A stretch of 21,643 nucleotides of DNA from JBIOJM01 sp044450785 (GTDB lineage: Bacteria; Planctomycetota; Planctomycetia; Isosphaerales; Isosphaeraceae), in the NCBI GenBank assembly GCA_044450785.1, contig JBIOJM010000153.1, positions 1 through 21,643 of the forward strand. Direction: 5' to 3'. The notes beneath the pieces were generated by a model. The model saw only the letters and a program-made list of their open reading frames with translations. It made no database searches and had not been told where the DNA came from. Both the position numbers and the translations under genes were made by a program. Positions 8,275 through 14,679 of this stretch are shown piece by piece. Positions within the stretch are counted from its first letter, which is position 1, and each line of letters begins with the position of its first letter.

Positions 8275-8298
8275 ATCACGGCCGTGATATCATCACGG
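8275..8298. promoter_or_regulatory. Palindrome and direct repeat in divergent intergenic region (possible operator)
   Basis: Positions 8275-8288 form a perfect 14-base palindrome, ATCACGGCCGTGAT, followed by a second palindrome, TGATATCA (8285-8292), and a direct repeat of CATCACGG at 8274-8281 and 8291-8298, spaced 17 bases. The site lies in the 164 bases between the divergent hisD and TPM-protein starts. It has the form of a binding site for a dimeric regulator. No clear sigma-70 promoter was recognised, and no regulator gene lies in the window. Confidence 0.4.
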
Positions 8299-8382
8299 AT
8301 CGTCGAGGTCGTCTGAACGAAAGCGGAAACGTGATCGACCAGGACGGCCATTTCTTGCTGGCGGGATCGTAATCGAGCACAC

Positions 8383-11352
8383 GTGATGTTAACCTCCTTG
8401 TTGCGGTTCGGGCGGCCGGCCGTTATCGCCGGCGTGGTTCTTTCGATGGGCTCAGCGGCTCTTGCCCAGGAGAAGACCCCCTTTCCACCCCTCTCTGACC
8501 AGCGGGTCTACGTGGCCGGAGTGCCCGATCGCTACGACGGACTGGCCGGCCAGATCAAACGGCTGGAGCGGTCGTCGCCCCAATCGTATTACGTGGTGGT
8601 GGTCAAGTCCACCGGACGTGGGCAATCGGCGACGTTTCAGTACAGCGAAGACCTGTTCGATGTCTGGCGGACGCAGGCATCAAAGCAAGGACGATCGTTC
8701 GATGCGGAACGGTCCGTGGTCATCGTGGTGGCCCTGAATAACCGGCAGGTCGCGATTCACGCCGGCGCGGCGCTTCGCAATCGGTTCGGACTGCACGCCG
8801 CCACGGTCGAGCGCGAACTGATCCCGGCTGCCTTCATCCCCCTCGCGAAGGACGAAAAGTATCCCGAGGCGATCGCCGCACTCCTGGACGCGACCAACAA
8901 CTGGATCGCGGCGCGGGACAGTCAGACCGCTCCTGTCCCCGTCAAGGGCGCTGCCTCGGGTTCGCAGAAAGCCACGACGGCATCTCCCAACTCATCGAAA
9001 ACCTCACCCAAGGTCTCGGCCGAATCGCCGGCGGTTTCGACTGTTCAACCCGCGGAGTCAAATCGGAGCGTGGTTCCAGTCACCCCCGCACCGCTCCAGG
9101 AAACAAAGGCCGCCTGGTCGCCGGCGATCGTCCTGGGCGTGCTGGTCCTGGCGATCGGGTTGATCGGCCTCGGATGGATGTGGATGGCGCACCGTCGTAC
9201 CAGGAATCGCGTTGCCGCCCGGCTGAAGGAGATCAAGTCGCAGGCCGTCGTCGTCATGGATCGGCTCGATGGGCTCAAGGAGCGACTCAAGCTCTTGCCC
9301 ACCGCCCCGGACTTCAGCCGGGCGATGTCGGGCCAGACGCTGGACCTCTACAACACGGTCGACGAGAAAGTAGGCAAGCTCTGGGACGGCTGGCTGCAAG
9401 TCATGGAAGTGCTCGACAAGGTTGAGAAACTGGCGGCGCGCTCGGGCTCGCTTCTGTCCCAGAAGACCCTGGGCGAGGCGGAGGAGTTGATCAATCGGCA
9501 AGGATCGTTCCAGGAGATCGAGAACCAGACCCAGGCCATCGCAACCGACGTGGACCGCTTCGACCAGGCACACCAGGCGGCCAAGGTGGTCCTCGAAGCG
9601 ATCGCCGCGGCTCGGCCCAAGCTCGATGCGGCGCTCGAGACGGTCAAGAAGGTCGATCTGCCCACGTCGCCTTATCAGGAGGAACTGGCCGCGGTCGACG
9701 CCGGTACGACGCAGGCGAGCTCCCTCTTGGCCCCCGACCCGCTCGGAACCAAGACCCTGTTGGAACAGCTCAAGTCTCGGACCGAGAGTCTGCTGAGCCG
9801 GATCGAACGCGTCGCGTCTCTCTCTCAGGATGCGCGGCAGGTCAAGACTTCGCTGGAGTCGATCAAGCGCCAGGCGGCCGGTCACCGGGCGCAAGGGCTG
9901 AAGCTCGTCGAGGACGGAGGAAACCCGGATCACGCCCTCGGCCAGGGCGACGCGGCTCATTCCGAGACGTTGACCGCGCTCAAAGCCGGCGATCCGGACG
10001 CCGGCGCCCAGAAGCTGGATGAGGCCCGGTCGATGGTCCAGGAGGCCCAGGCCACGATCGAGAAAGTCCAGAAGGCCAGGGCGTTCTGCGAGCGAGACCA
10101 GCCGGCTCGCGTGCGAGAAACGGAGCGGCTTCGCACGGCATTGCCCCAGGCCGAGTCGTATCAGAACGACCTGGAACGTGAGTTCGCGCGGTCGTCCTGG
10201 CAAGCCGTGGCGCGAAATCTGGACCAGGCCCGCACGCTCCTGGCGACCTTCGACCGCCAAGCCCAGGACGCCGCCGCCGCCGCGACGAGCACGAGACAAG
10301 AATACGTGAACGGAGCCCGTCTGCTCGAAGAGTTGGCGCGCCAACAACAGATCGTGCTCCGCCTGATGTCCGGCTTGGGCGAGCAACTGAACGCCTTGAT
10401 CGACGTCCGCAACGAGTGCCGCAAGCTCACCGAGCAACTCGCGGCCAGCGAGCGCCAGGCCGAGCAATACATCCGGCAGTACGATCCCATCGTCGGTGAC
10501 GCGGCTCGCAACAACCTCGCGTCCGCGCGTCGGACCAGGGCGGAAATCACCGCGCGATCCGGCGAATCGCGCCCCGACTGGCCCGCCCTGCGCCAGAGCC
10601 TGGTGGCGGTGATCGAGGAAGTCTCGATCGCCCATTCGCAGGCTCAGGATGACGTCAAGCATCACGAGGAGCTGACCCGGGAATTCGACCAGGTCCGGCA
10701 GACGGCCAGCCGCGTCTATGCCTTGCTCGCCAGTCACCAGGAGGATCGATTGGCGGCCAACCAGAATTATCAAGCGGCCGCCGACGCACTGGACCGGATC
10801 GGGCTCCAGCTCGCGGAGCCGCGCGGCGCGTCCGCCGGTCTGCTCGAACAACTGCGCGGGGCCGCCGCCGACCTGGACCGCTCCGAACAGTTGGCCCGCG
10901 AGGACATCCGTCTGGCCACTCAAGCCCAATCCGTGATCAACGAGGCGGCTCAGTCCATCCAGCAGGCCCGGGGCTATTCCTCCATGGGTTTCTTGGTCGA
11001 AACTTCCGCCCCCGAGTCCCAGGTCTTCCAGGCACAGCAGCTCCTGCAAACCCAGAATTACGAGCAGTCGATCCAGTGCGCGGGCGCGGCGATCCAGGCG
11101 GCACGGCAGGTCTACTATGCCGCGCAGCAGCAAGCCATGGCCCAGCAGGCGGCGGAGCAGGCGGAGGAACGGCGCCGCGCGGCACAAATGGCGGCGCCGC
11201 AGTGGAACGGCGTTAGCGTCGGCGCCGTGGCCGCCGCCGCCGCCGCGGCCACGATCCTCGAAAATGCCGCGTCAGCGCCGCCTCCCCCTGACCCGGGCCC
11301 GGCCACGGCCGTCGGCTCCTGGTCCAGCGACACCGGCCAGGGAAGCTGGTAG
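8383..11352 (+). CDS. TPM-domain membrane protein with very long coiled-coil region
   Basis: Envelope protein of 989 residues with a GTG start directly followed by ATG. A signal peptide (residues 1-28, ending SMGSAALAQ) leads into an extracytoplasmic TPM/YgcG-type domain (about 36-178): FPPLSDQRVYVAGV, SYYVVVVKSTGRG, RSVVIVVALNNRQVAIHAG, a FGLHAATVERELIPAAF segment. A Ser/Pro/Thr-rich linker follows (about 185-240), then one membrane segment (about 246-269, IVLGVLVLAIGLIGLGWMWM). The remaining 700 residues are rich in Ala, Gln, Glu and Arg with heptad-like spacing, so most should be coiled coil on the cytoplasmic side, similar in layout to EzrA-type proteins. The C-terminus has an Ala tract, a proline-rich stretch, and ends DTGQGSW, like the Gly/Ser-Trp ends of many TPM proteins. 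It is the first gene of the PspA/AAA+ block; a scaffold or sensor role is inferred. Confidence 0.82.
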   Translation: MMLTSLLRFGRPAVIAGVVLSMGSAALAQEKTPFPPLSDQRVYVAGVPDRYDGLAGQIKRLERSSPQSYYVVVVKSTGRGQSATFQYSEDLFDVWRTQASKQGRSFDAERSVVIVVALNNRQVAIHAGAALRNRFGLHAATVERELIPAAFIPLAKDEKYPEAIAALLDATNNWIAARDSQTAPVPVKGAASGSQKATTASPNSSKTSPKVSAESPAVSTVQPAESNRSVVPVTPAPLQETKAAWSPAIVLGVLVLAIGLIGLGWMWMAHRRTRNRVAARLKEIKSQAVVVMDRLDGLKERLKLLPTAPDFSRAMSGQTLDLYNTVDEKVGKLWDGWLQVMEVLDKVEKLAARSGSLLSQKTLGEAEELINRQGSFQEIENQTQAIATDVDRFDQAHQAAKVVLEAIAAARPKLDAALETVKKVDLPTSPYQEELAAVDAGTTQASSLLAPDPLGTKTLLEQLKSRTESLLSRIERVASLSQDARQVKTSLESIKRQAAGHRAQGLKLVEDGGNPDHALGQGDAAHSETLTALKAGDPDAGAQKLDEARSMVQEAQATIEKVQKARAFCERDQPARVRETERLRTALPQAESYQNDLEREFARSSWQAVARNLDQARTLLATFDRQAQDAAAAATSTRQEYVNGARLLEELARQQQIVLRLMSGLGEQLNALIDVRNECRKLTEQLAASERQAEQYIRQYDPIVGDAARNNLASARRTRAEITARSGESRPDWPALRQSLVAVIEEVSIAHSQAQDDVKHHEELTREFDQVRQTASRVYALLASHQEDRLAANQNYQAAADALDRIGLQLAEPRGASAGLLEQLRGAAADLDRSEQLAREDIRLATQAQSVINEAAQSIQQARGYSSMGFLVETSAPESQVFQAQQLLQTQNYEQSIQCAGAAIQAARQVYYAAQQQAMAQQAAEQAEERRRAAQMAAPQWNGVSVGAVAAAAAAATILENAASAPPPPDPGPATAVGSWSSDTGQGSW

Positions 11353-11452
11353 TTGAGTGCTCCCCAGTGGAAACAGCGGTTGCGGTCGGCTAGGATGGCT
11401 TCGCTTCTGCGAGGAAATGTCCCATCCGTCATCACGTCAGGCGAGTGCAACC

Positions 11453-12211
11453 ATGATCTTCGGCAAACTCTGGAAGGCCATCGCGGCGCAGTTCAACAAG
11501 CTGGCCAATTTGATCCGCGGCTACGACCCAATCGCCGAGATGCAGTACGAGTACGACCGGTCGATCGACCAGATCAAGGAAGGCCGCGAGGGGCTGGCGC
11601 AGTACCGCGCGCTGGTCGAGCGCGTCACACGGCAAGTCAACGACCAGAACAAGCGGGTCGCCATGCTGGAGGCAAAGATCAAGGCCTACTTGAACGCGGG
11701 CGACCGCGATACGGCGGCCAGATTCGCGCTCGACCTGAAACGGGCCAAGGACGATCAGGCGGAGAACGAAAAACAACTGGCCATCCACGAAACGGCCTAT
11801 CAAAACAACCTGATGAAGATCCAGCACGCCGTCAAGAAGCTCGACGAAGTCAAGCAAAAGATCTCCAAATACGACGCCGAGCTGAAGATGAGCCGGGCGG
11901 AGTCGGAAATGGCCGCACTCGCCAACCAGTTCCATTTCGACGTCACGACCGACTTCGGACAGGCCGAGCAGATCCTTCAGGACCAGATCGACAAGAATCG
12001 CGCCAAAGTCCGCGTCGCGGCCGACATGTCCGGCGAGGGCCTGGATGAAATCAAGCACGAAGTGGCTTTCGAGAATGCACTCGCCAACGACGCGCTGCGG
12101 GAATTCGAGGTTTCACAGGGCCTGGCAACCCCGGAGACGATCAAGGCGGCGCAATCGACCAAGGAACTGGGACCGGCAACGAAGACGCTGCCACCGCTCC
12201 CCGATATTTGA
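11453..12211 (+). CDS. pspA: PspA/Vipp1 (IM30) family protein
   Basis: Predicted peripheral membrane protein of 252 residues from the ATG at 11453; an open extension to 11357 is unconserved. An N-terminal amphipathic segment (MIFGKLWKAIAAQFNKLANL) is followed by DPIAEMQYEYDRSIDQIKEG, then long charged helices (residues 35-190) with the spacing and AK/RE-rich composition of the PspA hairpin: KRVAMLEAKIKAYLNAGDRD, FALDLKRAKDDQAENEKQL, MKIQHAVKKLDEVKQKISKY. A further helix near 205-225 (EGLDEIKHEVAFENALANDA) completes the core. PspA/Vipp1 proteins bind membranes, form rods and rings, and belong to the ESCRT-III superfamily. The tail (KTLPPLPDI) is proline-rich, which could be a docking motif. 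The AAA+ gene starts 40 bases after the stop. The exact subfamily is not settled; the symbol is family-level. Confidence 0.85.
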   Translation: MIFGKLWKAIAAQFNKLANLIRGYDPIAEMQYEYDRSIDQIKEGREGLAQYRALVERVTRQVNDQNKRVAMLEAKIKAYLNAGDRDTAARFALDLKRAKDDQAENEKQLAIHETAYQNNLMKIQHAVKKLDEVKQKISKYDAELKMSRAESEMAALANQFHFDVTTDFGQAEQILQDQIDKNRAKVRVAADMSGEGLDEIKHEVAFENALANDALREFEVSQGLATPETIKAAQSTKELGPATKTLPPLPDI

Positions 12212-12251
12212 GCCGCGCAAAGTCGTGGATCCATCGAAGGGAGCGGAGTCC

Positions 12252-14057
12252 GTGGCGACGACGACTTCAACCCGTGAGCCCGCCGTGCCCGCCTGGCCGC
12301 CCGCCGAGGGCGCCCGCGCGGTCGTCCCTTGGTTTCCAAGCTGGGCTCGCGAATTCGAAGACCAGTATTTCGCGGGGACGACCTGCGTCTTCGTGCTGCA
12401 CGGCAACATGCATGACCTGACCCGGCAGGAACATGAGGGTCGCTCGGCCTACGGCAGCATTAACGAGTTCCTCGCGACACAACTCTTCGGCAACTGGGAT
12501 GTTGTGCTGCAGCACGACTTGAGCCAGGGCCTGCGGATCGCGGCGGGCGGCGATGCCGACCGATTGCGGCGCATGGCCGTCCTCTTGAGCGACCGCATCG
12601 GCGAGCCGAAAGCCTGGCCGCGCGATCCCGACACGATCCTCGCCCTGCTGGATAAGCTCATCCAGCACATCCTCATGGAAGAGGATCCCGCCAAGCGGAT
12701 CAGACTCGGCATCATCCTGGACTACGCACAATACCTCGTCCCTTCGGCCGAGCTGAGCCAGATGGCCGCAGCTCAGGGCGCGCGGCTGGTGCGGCTCTTG
12801 ACATGGGCACAAAACCCGTACATCAAGCGGCATAACATCGCCGTTTGCCTCCTGTGCGACCGGCTGGTTGAGATCAACGAACGGCTGATCGGCAGCGCCC
12901 ACGTCGCGACCCTCGACGTGGCAATGCCGGACGACGCCGCACGCGAGGAGTTCGCAACCTGGTATGACGACCAGGATGGCAAGCTGGGCAACCTGACCGA
13001 CTTTGGCCCGAAGCAACTGTCCGAACTGACCGCCGGGCTGAACCTGGTGAACCTCGAGCGGCTGCTGGCCCGGGCTTCCCAATCGGGCGAGAAGCTCGAC
13101 GGCCAGGCCCTCAGGCGCTTGAAGAAAGGGTTGATCGAGCGGCAGGCGCGGGGGTTGGTCGAATTTGTCGAGCCCCCCCATACGCTCGACGACTTCGTCG
13201 GCAACGACGCGGTCAAACAGCGGCTGACAGACGACGCGGCCCTCCTGGCCAAGGGCCGGCTCGACGCGGCGCCGATGGGCTATCTCATCTGCGGGCCCGT
13301 CGGCACGGGCAAGACCTATCTGGCCGAATGCCTGGCCGGCTCGGTCGGCATGCCCTGCGTCAAGCTCCGCAACTTCCGGTCCAAGTACGTGGGCGAGACC
13401 GAGGGCAACCTCGAGCAAATCTTGAACGTGCTGCGGGCCATGGGGCCGGTCGTCGTGGTGATCGACGAGGCCGACGCGGCGCTGGGCAACCGCGAAGCCG
13501 GCGGTGATTCGGGCACGTCGAGCCGGGTTTTCTCGATGATCGCTGCTCAGATGGGCGACACGCGCTACCGCGGCAAGCTGATCTGGATGCTGCTGACCAG
13601 CCGTCCCGACCTGCTGCCGATCGACTTGAAACGGCAGGGGCGGGCCGAGGTTCATTTGCCGCTCTTTGCCCCGGCCGACGACGCCGAGATCCACTTCATG
13701 ATCAAGGTGATGGCCAAGAAGAACAAGACGAGCCTGGCCGAGGGCGCCCTTCCCGCCCAGCTCGCCGGCCGAGGTCTCTCAGGGTCCGACATCGAGAGCA
13801 TCGTGCTCGCGGCCAAGCGCCGCGCCCTCACTCACGGCCGCGAGGAGATCGCGCGCGATGATCTCGAAGCGGCCTTGAGCGATTTCATCCCCTCCGCTCA
13901 GGGTTTGGAAAAAGAGAGACAGGAGCTCGCCGCCGTGCTCGAGTGCACGTCGATGTCGTTCCTGCCGGAGCCATGGCGGTCGCTCGTCGCCCCGCTTGAC
14001 GGTCGCGCCAAGCTCCAGGAACGTATGGCCGTGATCCGTCGACTGATCGAGGAATGA
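12252..14057 (+). CDS. Two-domain AAA+ ATPase linked to PspA
   Basis: Cytoplasmic AAA+ ATPase of 601 residues. The GTG at 12252 is preferred: AAGGGAG lies about 8 bases upstream, and a longer in-frame reading to 12045 would run through pspA with a highly basic, non-protein-like leader. Residues about 30-250 (WFPSWAREFEDQYFAG, VFVLHGNMHDLT, GIILDYAQYLVPS, VCLLCDRLVEINERL) look like a degenerate NTPase domain with no Walker A. The second domain is complete: Walker A GPVGTGKT (348-355), Walker B VVVIDEADA (Asp405, Glu406), sensor-1 region LLTSRPD near 449, arginine-finger region KRQGRAEV (460-467), and a C-terminal lid with GLSGSDIESIVLAAKRRAL. This resembles Ycf46-like and classical AAA (Vps4/FtsH-like) modules without a protease. 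It is wedged between pspA and the 105-residue protein, so disassembly or remodelling of the PspA polymer is a reasonable inference. Confidence 0.85.
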   Translation: MATTTSTREPAVPAWPPAEGARAVVPWFPSWAREFEDQYFAGTTCVFVLHGNMHDLTRQEHEGRSAYGSINEFLATQLFGNWDVVLQHDLSQGLRIAAGGDADRLRRMAVLLSDRIGEPKAWPRDPDTILALLDKLIQHILMEEDPAKRIRLGIILDYAQYLVPSAELSQMAAAQGARLVRLLTWAQNPYIKRHNIAVCLLCDRLVEINERLIGSAHVATLDVAMPDDAAREEFATWYDDQDGKLGNLTDFGPKQLSELTAGLNLVNLERLLARASQSGEKLDGQALRRLKKGLIERQARGLVEFVEPPHTLDDFVGNDAVKQRLTDDAALLAKGRLDAAPMGYLICGPVGTGKTYLAECLAGSVGMPCVKLRNFRSKYVGETEGNLEQILNVLRAMGPVVVVIDEADAALGNREAGGDSGTSSRVFSMIAAQMGDTRYRGKLIWMLLTSRPDLLPIDLKRQGRAEVHLPLFAPADDAEIHFMIKVMAKKNKTSLAEGALPAQLAGRGLSGSDIESIVLAAKRRALTHGREEIARDDLEAALSDFIPSAQGLEKERQELAAVLECTSMSFLPEPWRSLVAPLDGRAKLQERMAVIRRLIEE

Positions 14058-14089
14058 AACGAACCAGCAAACTCATCGAGGCTGCAACC

Positions 14090-14407
14090 ATGAGCACCAA
14101 GCAGGAAAGCAAAGGGACCAATCGCACCCACTGGCTGGACGAGAAGACCGACACGCCGTTGATCGATCAATATGTCCAGCGACTCGGGTCCTTCCTGGAC
14201 GCGATGGCCGACGGCCGGATCGAGCCCCACGAGCTGAAAACGCAGGAGGCTCGGGTCGTGGCCCTGATGAAGACCATCGAGCCGGAGTTGAACGATGAGC
14301 TTCACGAACAGCTCACGCATCTGCTCTGCGAACTGTCAGCCTATAACATCATGCACACGATCCATCAGTTCGTGGAGTCCATGCCCAAGACCAAGTTTCG
14401 CGGGTAA
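14090..14407 (+). CDS. Small acidic helical protein of unknown family
   Basis: Not recognised. The protein has 105 residues from the ATG at 14090, which has GAGG 8 bases upstream. An alternative ATG at 14054 overlaps the AAA+ stop (ATGA) and would add 12 residues, but its GAGG lies only one base away. It has no signal peptide, membrane segment or cysteines in a metal pattern. The middle and C-terminal two thirds (PLIDQYVQRLGSFLDAMADG, EARVVALMKTIEPELNDELH, LTHLLCELSAYNIMHTIHQF) read as a helical bundle, ending in a short basic tail (KTKFRG). Position directly after the AAA+ gene suggests an adaptor or regulator of the PspA/AAA+ pair. Function is open. Confidence 0.7.
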   Translation: MSTKQESKGTNRTHWLDEKTDTPLIDQYVQRLGSFLDAMADGRIEPHELKTQEARVVALMKTIEPELNDELHEQLTHLLCELSAYNIMHTIHQFVESMPKTKFRG

Positions 14408-14417
14408 AAGACGAGGC

Positions 14418-14443
14418 TCGTCCGGAGCCCCGCACTCGGACGA
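14418..14443 (+). terminator. Possible hairpin after the 105-residue gene
   Basis: A perfect 7-base-pair stem, TCGTCCG (14418-14424) with CGGACGA (14437-14443), encloses a 12-base loop. It begins 10 bases after the stop of the small gene. No T-tract follows, so an intrinsic terminator is not proven; it could instead be a transcript-stabilising or processing structure. Confidence 0.3.
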
Positions 14444-14579
14444 TCAGACCCACGACGCCATGGAATTGATGTCCCTCGCGGATTGAAGATCGAGGAATTT
14501 GCTCGAATTCTTTGCCGCTGACGGTTTTATTGCTTGAATCCGCCAGCCGGTATCGCTGAAATGGATTGAAGCCGTTGAC

Positions 14580-14592
14580 AAGGAGGTGATCC
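14580..14592 (+). promoter_or_regulatory. Perfect 13-base complement of the 16S rRNA 3' end, without an evident gene
   Basis: AAGGAGGTGATCC matches the full anti-Shine-Dalgarno end of 16S rRNA over 13 bases. It lies in the 272-base gap between the small gene and the protease. A GTG within it and a TTG at about 14598 share an open frame that runs past 14680 into the protease in another frame; that frame has no protein-like features. A TTGACA stands directly before it (14575-14580), but no matching -10 was seen. The protease itself uses a separate AGGAGGG site at 14669-14675. Chance, a leader peptide or a ribosome standby site are all possible. Confidence 0.3.
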
Positions 14593-14679
14593 GCGCGTTG
14601 CGACGCGATCGGCGCGGATCGATCGTGCACTCGTCTCCCGTCATCCTTCACCAATCCGGATACTCCACAGGAGGGCGCC

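Noticed and set aside
9058..11187. 709-residue open frame antisense to the TPM protein
   Set aside because: Antisense shadow in GC-rich DNA; rich in Leu/Arg/Gly with no domain, while the plus frame has a signal peptide, TPM domain and coiled coil.
12045..12251. Longer start for the AAA+ protein overlapping pspA
   Set aside because: The leader is extremely Arg-rich and out of frame with pspA, and GTG 12252 has a good ribosome site.
12267..13694. 475-residue open frame antisense to the AAA+ gene
   Set aside because: Shadow frame; the plus strand has full Walker A and B motifs.
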